Assembly (NCBI GenBank): GCA_026002995.1
Contig: BPGK01000001.1
Location: forward strand, 1,364,001 to 1,428,000
From: Gaiellaceae bacterium
GTDB taxonomy: Bacteria > Actinomycetota > Thermoleophilia > Gaiellales > Gaiellaceae
Direction: 5' to 3'
Length of the DNA: 64,000 bases
Shown: piece after piece, positions 57,198 to 64,000 of the stretch
How positions within the stretch are numbered: the stretch's first letter is position 1
How the letters are laid out: each line of letters starts with the position of its first letter
Translations under genes and position numbers: made by a program
The notes under the pieces: model-generated
Database searches by the model: none
What the model was told of the DNA's origin: nothing
Seen by the model: only the letters and a program-made list of their open reading frames with translations

Positions 57198-57911
57198 ATG
57201 GCGAACGGGCGTGAGCCCGGGCTCGACCGGCGGCGGGCGCTGCTCGAGCTCGGTGGACTCGCCGCAGGAGCGCTCGGAGCGGGCCTCGCGGGGCGGACGC
57301 TGCTGGGGGCGCGCGATGCGGCGGCGTCGTCGAGCGGGCCGGCGGCGGTCGCCTCGGGGCTCGTGCGGTGCGTGCTCACCCCCGAGCAGACGGAGGGGCC
57401 CTTCTACGTCGAGAACGCGCTCGTCCGTCGCGATATCAGAGAGGGCAGGCGCGGGGTACCGCTCGAGCTCCGGCTCACCGTCCTCGACGTCTCCACGTGC
57501 AGGCCGATCCCCGGTGCCGTCGTCGACGTCTGGCACTGCGACGCGGCCGGCGTCTACTCGGGGGTGCAGGGGGCGAGCGGCACGTTCCTGCGCGGAATCC
57601 AGCGCACGAACGCGAAGGGCGTCGCGACCTTCCGCACGATCTACCCGGGCTGGTACCCGGGCCGGACGCCGCACATCCACGTCAAGGTCGCGCTCGGGGG
57701 AGACGTCGTGCATACCGGCCAGCTCTACTTCCCCGATCGGGTCACCGACGCGGTCTACCGCCGTCCTCCGTACAGCCGACGCCCGGGGCGGACGACACGG
57801 AACGGCGACGACTGGATCTACCGTAACGGCGGGCGACGCTCGCTCCTGCGCCTCACGCGGCGGGGAGCCGGGTACGTAGGAGCGATCGCGATGGGCGTGC
57901 TTCGGAGGTAG
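57198..57911 (+). CDS. Secreted intradiol ring-cleavage dioxygenase-like protein
   Basis: This 237-residue protein has an RRR-led export signal (DRRRALLELGGLAAGALGAG, perhaps Tat-type), then the dioxygenase-like fold: TPEQTEGPFYVENALVRRDI, VVDVWHCDAAGVYSG, and IYPGWYPGRTPHIHVKV with the Tyr/Tyr/His/His iron ligands. The family cleaves catechol-type rings, and many exported members of this TEGPFY class have no known substrate. An export signal on a dioxygenase is unusual for catechol catabolism, where the enzyme is cytosolic. Confidence 0.82.
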   Translation: MANGREPGLDRRRALLELGGLAAGALGAGLAGRTLLGARDAAASSSGPAAVASGLVRCVLTPEQTEGPFYVENALVRRDIREGRRGVPLELRLTVLDVSTCRPIPGAVVDVWHCDAAGVYSGVQGASGTFLRGIQRTNAKGVATFRTIYPGWYPGRTPHIHVKVALGGDVVHTGQLYFPDRVTDAVYRRPPYSRRPGRTTRNGDDWIYRNGGRRSLLRLTRRGAGYVGAIAMGVLRR

Positions 57912-57984
57912 CGCTGCTTCCTCTCAGCCTCCTCTCACGTTCCTCTGCTTCCCTCGGGCCACCCCCTGAGCGAAAGGAGTCGAT

Positions 57985-59004
57985 GTGACCGACGAGACGC
58001 CGGATCGGCCGGCCCCGACGCCGGAGGAGGCGCAGGCCGTTCTCGAGCAGGCGCTGTTCGAGATCCGCCGCGTCATCGCCGGGCAGGACGCGATGCTCGA
58101 GCGCGTGCTCGTGTGCCTGCTCGCCCACGGACACCTCCTGATCGAAGGGGTTCCGGGACTGGCGAAGACCTTGACCATCAAGACGACGGCCGGCGTGCTC
58201 GGAGGATCGTTCTCGCGGATCCAGTTCACGCCCGACCTCGTGCCCTCGGATCTCGTCGGGACGCGTGTCTACCGGCCGGGGGAGGGCGTGTTCGAGACCG
58301 AGCTCGGGCCCGTCTTCTGCAACTTCCTGCTCGCCGACGAGATCAACCGCGCGCCGGCCAAGGTGCAGTCCGCGCTCCTCGAGGTGATGCAGGAACGCCA
58401 GGTGACGATCGGCCACGAGACCTTCCCGGTGCCCGACCCGTTCCTCGTCATGGCGACCCAGAATCCGATCGAGTCGGAGGGCACCTACCCGCTGCCGGAG
58501 GCCCAGGTTGACCGCTTCCTGCTCAAGGTCGTCATCGGGTACCCGAGCCACGACGAGGAGCTGACCGTCGTCCAGCGCCAGCTCGTCGATCCCCCCGTGC
58601 TCCGGCAGGCGCTGTCGCTCGACGAGCTGAGGGCGCTCCAGCGAGCGGTCATGGGCGTGTACGTGGATCCCTCGCTCGTGAGCTACGCCGTCGATCTCGC
58701 CACGGCGACGCGCGATCCCGCCGCCCGCGGCCTGGACGAGCTCGCGCCCTACATCTCGTTCGGCGCGAGCCCGCGCGGGCCGATCAGCCTCGTGCAAGGC
58801 GCACGCGCGCTCGCCCTCCTTCGGGGGCGCGACTACGTGCTCGTGGAGGACGTCCAGGCCCTCGCGCTCGACGCGCTGCGCCACCGGCTCGTCCTCTCCT
58901 ACCAGGCGCTCGCCGAGGAGGTGACCGCGGACGCGATCCTCGCGCGCGTGCTCGAGGCCGTGCCCGCGCCGCAGCTCGACCTCGCGCGGACGACCGCCGC
59001 CTGA
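57985..59004 (+). CDS. MoxR-family AAA+ ATPase (with DUF58/VWA partners)
   Basis: This 339-residue MoxR ATPase has Walker A EGVPGLAKT, Walker B FLLADEINRAPAKVQSALLE, ATQNPIESEGTYPLPEAQVD and the SFGASPRGPISLVQGARALA lid. It opens a MoxR-DUF58-VWA-(secreted)-VWA operon and belongs to a different MoxR subgroup from the tandem pair at 21-23 kb. Such operons assemble or regulate membrane-associated VWA proteins. The GTG has an AAAGGAG ribosome-binding site. Confidence 0.93.
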   Translation: MTDETPDRPAPTPEEAQAVLEQALFEIRRVIAGQDAMLERVLVCLLAHGHLLIEGVPGLAKTLTIKTTAGVLGGSFSRIQFTPDLVPSDLVGTRVYRPGEGVFETELGPVFCNFLLADEINRAPAKVQSALLEVMQERQVTIGHETFPVPDPFLVMATQNPIESEGTYPLPEAQVDRFLLKVVIGYPSHDEELTVVQRQLVDPPVLRQALSLDELRALQRAVMGVYVDPSLVSYAVDLATATRDPAARGLDELAPYISFGASPRGPISLVQGARALALLRGRDYVLVEDVQALALDALRHRLVLSYQALAEEVTADAILARVLEAVPAPQLDLARTTAA

Positions 59005-59008
59005 GGCG

Positions 59009-59938
59009 ATGGGGAGCGTCGCCGCTCTCGTCCGCCGCCCGACTCCGGCACGCCCGGGCCCGGGCGCGATGCCGGAGCCCCTCTTGCGCGCCCTCGACGT
59101 CTCGATCGGCCGCACGGTGCACGGGCTCCTGGCCGGCGACTTCCGCTCGACGCTCCACGGCCCCGGCACCGAGCTCGCGCTCGTCCGGCCGTACGTGCCC
59201 GGGGACGATGTCCGCCGGATCGACTGGAACGTCACCGCGCGAACCACCGTGCCGCACGTGCGCGTCGACCAGGCGGAACGGGTTCTCGTGACCTGGCTCG
59301 TCCTCGACGCGTCCGCGTCGATGCAGTTCGGAACGGCGGAGCGGAGGAAGGCGGACGTGGCAGAGGGGGTTGCGATCGCGGTCGGGCACCTCGCGACCCG
59401 ACGTGGGAACCGGCTCGGAGTCGTCGCCTACGGCGGGACGGCGCCGCGCTCGCTGCGCCCGCTGCCGGGGCGCGCCGGGCTGCTCGGGCTCCTCGCCGAG
59501 CTGCGCAAAGAGGCCGAGGAGGAGCCACCGGCGCGACCCGCCTCGCTCGGCGCGGCGCTCGCGCACACCGCCTCGCTCGCCCGCCAGCGCTCGCTCGTCG
59601 TCGTCGTCTCGGACTTCCGAGGCGCGCGCGACTGGCGCCGAGCGCTGCTCGATCTCGCCGGGCGGCACGACGTCGTCGCGGTCGAGGTGCGCGACCCGCG
59701 CGAGGAGGAGCTCCCCGACGTCGGGCTCCTCTGGCTCGTCGATCCCGAGACCGGGAGGCAGCTGCGGGTGGACACGCGGAGCCGCCGGTTGCGCGAGCGG
59801 TTCGCCGCCGCCGCGGCCGCGGAGCGGGCGGAGGTCGCGCGAGCGCTCGCCTCCGTCGGGGCGCGCCACCTCGTCCTCTCGACGCGAGGGGAGTGGTTGC
59901 GTCCGCTCGTCGCCTTCCTGCGGAGGCGGAGACGGTGA
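59009..59938 (+). CDS. DUF58 domain protein
   Basis: This 309-residue protein of the MoxR operon type has the DUF58 core LVRPYVPGDDVRRIDWNVTA with TVPHVRVDQAERV, followed by a VWA-like fold (LVLDASASMQFG). DUF58 proteins work with MoxR ATPases in assembly of membrane or surface complexes. It starts 4 bp after the MoxR stop. Its own stop overlaps the next GTG. Confidence 0.9.
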   Translation: MGSVAALVRRPTPARPGPGAMPEPLLRALDVSIGRTVHGLLAGDFRSTLHGPGTELALVRPYVPGDDVRRIDWNVTARTTVPHVRVDQAERVLVTWLVLDASASMQFGTAERRKADVAEGVAIAVGHLATRRGNRLGVVAYGGTAPRSLRPLPGRAGLLGLLAELRKEAEEEPPARPASLGAALAHTASLARQRSLVVVVSDFRGARDWRRALLDLAGRHDVVAVEVRDPREEELPDVGLLWLVDPETGRQLRVDTRSRRLRERFAAAAAAERAEVARALASVGARHLVLSTRGEWLRPLVAFLRRRRR

Positions 59939-60912
59939 GCTTCCAGTGGCCGGCCGCTCTCGTCGGGCTCGTCGCCCTCCCTCTGCTCGGGGGCGGCTGG
60001 CTCTGGTGGGAGCGCCGGCGGAAGGCGTCGCGTGCAGCGTTCGCGAATCCGGATCTCCTGCCGAACGTCGTCGACCGCGACCCCGGCCGAGCGCGCCTGC
60101 TCCCGCCGGCGGTGCTCCTTCTCGCGCTCGGGACGATGATCGTCGGCGTCGCGCGCCCGCAGGCGACGGTGACGGTGCCACGGGAGGAGGCGATCGTCGT
60201 GCTCGCGATCGACGTCTCCCGCTCGATGAAGGCCGCCGACGTCGAGCCGACGCGGCTCGACGCTGCCCGCGCGCTCGCGAAGGCGTTCGTCGCGGAGCTG
60301 CCCGAGGCGTTTCGCGTCGGCATCGTCAGCTTCGCCTCGAGCGCGGTCGTTGCGCTCCCACCGACGCAGGATCGGGTGCTCGTGAACGACGCCCTCGACA
60401 CGCTCGCGCCCGGCGAGGGGACGGCTATCGGCGACGCCGTCGCACTCGCGTTGCGAGTGGGAGCCCCGCAGGCGGTTCCGGGAGGGGCCGAGCCCGAGGA
60501 AGAGCCGCCGCCCCGGACGATCGTCGTCGTCTCCGACGGCGCGCCCGACGGGGGCTCCATCGAGCCCGCCGACGCTGCCGAGCAGGCTCACGAGCAGGGC
60601 GTTCCCGTTCACGCGGTGCTCGTCGGCACCTCCGACGGCGTCGTCGAAGAGACGCTCCCCGGCGGCTTCACGCAGGTGCTCCGCGTCCCCCCGAGCCCGG
60701 AGACGCTCGAAGAGCTGAGCGAGACGACGGGCGGGCGGCTCGTCCGCTCGCTCGACGTCGACGAGCTGCGCGTCGTCTGGGAGGAGCTCGGCTCCCGACT
60801 CGGGACGCGGCAGGAGGTGCGGGAGATCACCGACTGGCTCGCGGCGGGCGCGGCCAGTCTCGTCCTCCTCGGCACCGCTCTCTCGGCCTTCCTCTTCCGA
60901 AGGGTGCCGTGA
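59935..60912 (+). CDS. VWA-domain membrane protein (BatA-like), copy 1
   Basis: This 325-residue protein has two N-terminal membrane segments (~5-24 and ~56-72), then an extracytoplasmic VWA domain with an intact MIDAS (DVSRSM, Asp93-x-Ser95-x-Ser97; VVVSDGAPDGG), and a last membrane segment near the C-terminus. In Bat-type operons these VWA proteins act together, as in Bacteroides aerotolerance loci. The function here is unknown. GTG 59935 overlaps the DUF58 stop. Confidence 0.88.
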   Translation: MSFQWPAALVGLVALPLLGGGWLWWERRRKASRAAFANPDLLPNVVDRDPGRARLLPPAVLLLALGTMIVGVARPQATVTVPREEAIVVLAIDVSRSMKAADVEPTRLDAARALAKAFVAELPEAFRVGIVSFASSAVVALPPTQDRVLVNDALDTLAPGEGTAIGDAVALALRVGAPQAVPGGAEPEEEPPPRTIVVVSDGAPDGGSIEPADAAEQAHEQGVPVHAVLVGTSDGVVEETLPGGFTQVLRVPPSPETLEELSETTGGRLVRSLDVDELRVVWEELGSRLGTRQEVREITDWLAAGAASLVLLGTALSAFLFRRVP

Positions 60913-61610
60913 GGCGGGCGCTGCTCCTCGTGGCACTCGTGGGCGTGGCTTCCGTCCTCGTCCCGTCGGCGGCGAGCGCGACGCGCGAGTGCGACGGTCA
61001 CCAGGTCTGCGTGCCGATCGCCGGCCCCTGGGTCGTCGTCTCGACGAGCTCGAGCGCCGAGAGGCCGGCGGTCGAGTACCAGCTCACGTGCCCGCGGGGA
61101 TACGTCGTCGGTGGGCTCGATGCCGAGCTCTCGCACCGGGCAATCGACCTCGCCTTCCTCGGGCTCTTGGGGAGCCCGGTCAATCCCGGGATCTCGACCA
61201 CGCGCTCGGTGGTCTTCCGGGCTTCGTTCGTCGGTCGCGGCGCCTCGGTCGCGAGCTTCCGCCCGCGCGCCGGTTGCATCCCGGCCGCGGGCGCAGGCAC
61301 CCGGATCCCGACCGCGGCGAGCGTGTTCCCACCGGGGCAGCCGGCGATCCGGCGCGTGCGCACCGTGCGCGTGCGGCCGGGAACCGCCACCGTCGCGCAG
61401 GCATGCCGCGCCGGCGAGCGGCTCGTCGGCGCGTCCCATGCCGTGGGGTTCGAGCGGCGTCGTCCGCCGAGCGCGAGCCTCGCGCGAACCGTCTCGGCGT
61501 CGCTCTCGATCCGCGGCAACCGCGTCGTCGTGGTCGTCCGTGCGGACGCGGAGCTCGGCGGCGTGCGCGCGCTCGTCCAGGTGCACGCGCTCTGTGAGGT
61601 GCGCCGATGA
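60909..61610 (+). CDS. Secreted cysteine-containing protein within the Bat-type operon
   Basis: This 233-residue protein has a Sec signal peptide (RRALLLVALVGVASVLVPSA, cleavage after ASA) and a mature part with about six cysteines (ATRECDGHQVC, YQLTCPRGYVVGG, GCIPAAG, ACRAGERLVG, HALCEVRR). I do not recognise the family. Both ends overlap VWA-protein genes by 4 bases, so it is made together with them and may be their extracytoplasmic partner or substrate. Confidence 0.78.
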   Translation: MRRALLLVALVGVASVLVPSAASATRECDGHQVCVPIAGPWVVVSTSSSAERPAVEYQLTCPRGYVVGGLDAELSHRAIDLAFLGLLGSPVNPGISTTRSVVFRASFVGRGASVASFRPRAGCIPAAGAGTRIPTAASVFPPGQPAIRRVRTVRVRPGTATVAQACRAGERLVGASHAVGFERRRPPSASLARTVSASLSIRGNRVVVVVRADAELGGVRALVQVHALCEVRR

Positions 61611-62668
61611 GGTTCGAGAGCCCGTGGCTCCTGCTCACGCTGCTCGTGCTCGTCGGAGCCGTGGCGCTCTGGCGCCTCGCCGAGCGACGGCGGCAGCGCT
61701 ACGCAGTCCGCTACCCCGCGCTCGACGTCCTCGCAACCGTCGCCGAGGAGCGGGCCTGGCGGCGTCTCGTTCCGCCCGCGCTCGTCCTCCTCTCGCTCGC
61801 CGCCCTCCTCCTCGCGCTCGCTCGCCCGCACGTCGAGCGTACGTTCACCGTCGAGCGGGCGACCGTCGTCCTCGTCCTCGACATCTCGCGCTCGATGCAG
61901 GCCGAGGACGTCGAGCCGACGCGCCTCGGTGCCGCGCAGGAGGCCGTGCGGACGTTTCTGGAAGGCGTTCCCGACGAACTCCGGGTCGGGCTCGTGGTCT
62001 TCGCGGGCGAGGCGCAGGTGGCGACGCCCCCGACGACCGACCACGAGACCGTGAGGGCGGCCGTTGACAGCATCGACTCGTTCTTCGTCTTCGGCGGCAC
62101 GGCGATCGGCGACGCCCTCGCGCGCGCCGTCGACGTCGCACGCAGGGCAGTCGACGAACCGCCGCGCTCCGGGGAGGAGATCTCGCTCGTCCGTAGCGAG
62201 CCCGAGCGGATGCTCGCGCAGGCGGCCGGGTGTGCGGAGGAGTCCCCGGCGTCGATCCTCTTCCTCTCGGACGGCGCCCAGACCCGCGGCGTGCTCCAGC
62301 CGCTCGAGGGCGCCGAGCTCGCCGCGTCGGCCTGCATTCCCGTCTACACGGTCGCGCTCGGCACCCCGGAGGGGACGATCGATCGCGGCGCCTTCGGCTT
62401 CGGCTTCGTCGACCCGACGCAACTCCCTCAGCGCATCCCGGTGCCGCCGGATCCCGAGACGCTCCGGCAGATCGCCGAGCGCACCGGCGGCGAGTTCGCG
62501 GAGGCCCGCACCGCCGAGGCGCTCGAGAGCGCGTACGCGCGCCTCGGTTCGAGGCTCGGACGGGAGCCCGGCGAGAGCGAGGTCACGTTCCTCCTCGTCG
62601 CGCTCGCAGCCGCGCTCCTCGTCGCCGCGGGTGTCGCCTCCGCGCTCGTCCAGCCGCGGCTTCCGTAG
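61607..62668 (+). CDS. VWA-domain membrane protein (BatA/BatB-like), copy 2
   Basis: This 353-residue paralogue has a shared layout: N-terminal membrane segments, MIDAS DISRSM (Asp92-x-Ser94-x-Ser96), and ILFLSDGAQTRGV, ending in a membrane segment (LLVALAAALLVAAGVASALV). The two VWA genes match in order and motif, so they arose by duplication or ancient pairing. It ends 6 bp before a convergent secreted-protein gene. Confidence 0.88.
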   Translation: MRFESPWLLLTLLVLVGAVALWRLAERRRQRYAVRYPALDVLATVAEERAWRRLVPPALVLLSLAALLLALARPHVERTFTVERATVVLVLDISRSMQAEDVEPTRLGAAQEAVRTFLEGVPDELRVGLVVFAGEAQVATPPTTDHETVRAAVDSIDSFFVFGGTAIGDALARAVDVARRAVDEPPRSGEEISLVRSEPERMLAQAAGCAEESPASILFLSDGAQTRGVLQPLEGAELAASACIPVYTVALGTPEGTIDRGAFGFGFVDPTQLPQRIPVPPDPETLRQIAERTGGEFAEARTAEALESAYARLGSRLGREPGESEVTFLLVALAAALLVAAGVASALVQPRLP

Positions 62669-62674
62669 AGCCCT

Positions 62675-63130
62675 CTACACGACGACGACCGTGAACGGGC
62701 GATCTTCGTTGTCGCGGATCCCGAGTGCGTGGAGCGAGACTCGGATGACGCCATCCGGCAGCACCTCCGCAGACATCTGCGGAGCCCCCGACGAGGCGAG
62801 GATGGTCGGTGTCGCGATGCCGGGGAAGCGAACCTCGTAGACGCCCAGGCCTGCGCGACGCACCTGGACACCCTTGCCCGTGCAGTTGAACCGACGCGAG
62901 AACAGGACAGGCGCGCTCGTGAAGGTGCCGGGGATGTTCGCGATGCCCTCTCTCGGGTTGCCGGTGACGGCCGCGATGCCGCGGACGGCTCCGGTCGCGC
63001 AGCGCTTCTGGGGAGCGAGGGTGGCGTGCACGCGCTCGCCGATCGCGAAGGCGGATCCGCCGAGCGCGAAGAACAACGCGGCGAGCGAGATCGCGGTGGC
63101 GGGCGTAGCAAAGAGCTTCTTGGTCGTCAT
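62675..63130 (-). CDS. Secreted protein with ALFFALGGSAFA-type signal
   Basis: This 151-residue exported protein has the signal peptide MTTKKLFATPATAISLAALF followed by FALGGSAFA. That hydrophobic pattern is, in my experience, frequent in Thermoleophilia exported proteins. The mature part has two cysteines (KRCATGAVRG, RFNCTGKGVQVRRAG) and a beta-rich C-terminus, with no known domain. A GGAGGATCAG ribosome-binding site precedes the ATG. It is convergent with the VWA gene. Confidence 0.72.
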   Translation of the reverse strand: MTTKKLFATPATAISLAALFFALGGSAFAIGERVHATLAPQKRCATGAVRGIAAVTGNPREGIANIPGTFTSAPVLFSRRFNCTGKGVQVRRAGLGVYEVRFPGIATPTILASSGAPQMSAEVLPDGVIRVSLHALGIRDNEDRPFTVVVV

Positions 63131-63235
63131 CTGATCCTCCGGATTCGGAATCTGCCTGTAGCTTCCACCCGCTGTCGGACGGTGCCGTCCCTCGAGGGCG
63201 GGGTTCTCCAGTCGCGCTTCGGCCGGGAGAGCAGG

Positions 63236-63241
63236 TACCGT
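63236..63241 (+). promoter_or_regulatory. -10-like element TACCGT, leaderless start
   Basis: TACCGT ends 6 nt before GTG 63248 without a ribosome-binding site. Confidence 0.45.
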
Positions 63242-63247
63242 TACGCA

Positions 63248-63832
63248 GTGATCTCTCGGCAGGGCGTCGGCTCGCCCGCGCGACGGGTAGGTGTCGTTGT
63301 GTGCACGGCGATCGCAGCCGTCGCTTTGCTCGTCGCGCCGGCGGCCGCGGGCGAGGGCGACTGGCGCTCCTACCTCGCTCCGGCGGACGCGTGCCGCGGA
63401 GCTCGGGATCCGTCTGCCGTCCCGTCCGTGCAACGACGAGCGATCCGCTGTCTCGTCAACTGGGCTCGTGCGCGCGCCGGGCTTCCACGCCTCGCTCCCT
63501 CTCGTGCGCTCTGGCGTGCGGCGGTGTTGAAGGGGGAGCATGTCGCTGCGTGCCAGCGGCTCTCGCACACGCCGTGCCAGGAGGATCTCACAGCGGCGGT
63601 TCGCGCCTCGGGCTATCGGTTCACCGTGTTCGGTGAGAACCTCTTCGCCACGACGCGGCCGGCCACGTCGGCTCGCTCGGTCGTCGCTGCTTGGCTTCGC
63701 TCGGAGACACACCGCCGCACGCTCCTGCACGGCGCGTTCCGGGAGCTCGGCGCTGCCCGCGTCGATGCTCCTCGCCTCCTCGAGGATCGGCCCGGTATCG
63801 TCTGGGTAACCACGTTCGCGGCGCCTCGGTGA
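63248..63832 (+). CDS. Secreted CAP-domain (SCP/PR-1-like) protein
   Basis: This 194-residue protein has a signal peptide (~residues 12-34, VGVVVCTAIAAVALLVAPAA) and a CAP domain: VQRRAIRCLVNWARARAGLP, the His in EHVAACQRLSH, FGENLFATTRPATSARSVVA, and WLRSETHRRTLLHGAFRELG. Bacterial CAP proteins are exported and of mostly unknown function. GTG 63248 is set by the -10 spacing. Confidence 0.85.
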   Translation: MISRQGVGSPARRVGVVVCTAIAAVALLVAPAAAGEGDWRSYLAPADACRGARDPSAVPSVQRRAIRCLVNWARARAGLPRLAPSRALWRAAVLKGEHVAACQRLSHTPCQEDLTAAVRASGYRFTVFGENLFATTRPATSARSVVAAWLRSETHRRTLLHGAFRELGAARVDAPRLLEDRPGIVWVTTFAAPR

Positions 63833-63878
63833 GGGAGAGCGGAAGGAGTCCCGGGGTGGGCGCTGAACGACGCCCAAC

Positions 63879-64000
63879 GTGGGCGAGCAGAGCCACGTCG
63901 AGGCGATGCGGGCCGCGATCCGCGGCGACTTCGAGCGGCTGGAGCGACGGCGCGGCACGCAGGAGCTGATGCGCATCTCGCCCACTCCCACGGGCACGAC
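63879..64000 (+). CDS. Start of a gene cut by the window end
   Basis: GTG 63879 opens a frame (GEQSHVEAMRAAIRGDFERL) that is still open at the last base. It has the charged, helical look of a cytosolic protein, but 40 residues do not allow a family call. No clear ribosome-binding site is seen. Confidence 0.35.
   Translation, partial: MGEQSHVEAMRAAIRGDFERLERRRGTQELMRISPTPTGT

Overview
The window is GC-rich, gene-dense DNA from an actinobacterium. Evidence includes a DUF222/HNH (13E12-type) endonuclease, the comF-hpf-secA-prfB-ftsEX-smpB order, many GTG/TTG starts, and many starts placed 6-8 nt after a TANNNT hexamer, as in leaderless transcripts. The short archaeal/Thermotoga-like adenosylhomocysteinase, a form II CoxL and a signal peptide with the 'ALFFALGGSAFA' pattern suggest Thermoleophilia (Gaiellales/Solirubrobacterales-like). 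That placement is an inference.

Region 1 (1-17.3 kb) is the housekeeping backbone. It holds sugar-nucleotide genes (UDP-glucose dehydrogenase, a sugar-phosphate nucleotidyltransferase, a cupin), MerR-ahcY-mtnA (SAH and methylthioadenosine recycling), a UDP-sugar pyrophosphorylase, comF, hpf, secA, a PAP2 phosphatase, prfB with a programmed +1 frameshift, ftsE-ftsX, a SUV3-like RNA helicase, a cNMP-binding protein and smpB. Two intergenic blocks (4.26-4.40 and 16.64-16.83 kb) carry related palindromic repeats.

Region 2 (17.5-23.8 kb) has a form II molybdenum hydroxylase operon (coxS-L-M type), two tandem MoxR ATPases on the opposite strand, and ssrA (tmRNA) encoding the tag (A)GTNASAKSDLALAA.

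Region 3 (23.8-45.8 kb) is accessory DNA. It begins with decayed genes just after ssrA, then an ARPP-1/cRec pair and an operon of zinc-ribbon membrane proteins with a trypsin-like protease. A long co-directional island follows: HTH-like protein, ImmA/IrrE protease, small unknown, SNF2-type helicase-DUF3883, Schlafen/AlbA_2 protein, AAA ATPase + DUF4276, DUF1156 adenine methylase, MNT-type nucleotidyltransferase, small ORF, and a HEPN-DUF499 ATPase. This looks like a multi-gene anti-phage locus with a second PARIS-like pair nested behind a fossil copy of the methylase N-terminus. About ten reading-frame breaks cluster in this region and I found none elsewhere. They are either real decay or assembly indels.

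Region 4 (45.8-64 kb) holds a 13E12-type HNH protein, a TM0106-type nuclease-helicase, a DUF2225 protein, a polar amino-acid ABC importer, an acyl-ACP thioesterase, an ABC-2 exporter, a secreted intradiol-dioxygenase-like protein, a MoxR-DUF58-VWA-VWA operon with a secreted protein inserted between the VWA genes, and secreted proteins including a CAP-domain protein. The window cuts the first and last genes.
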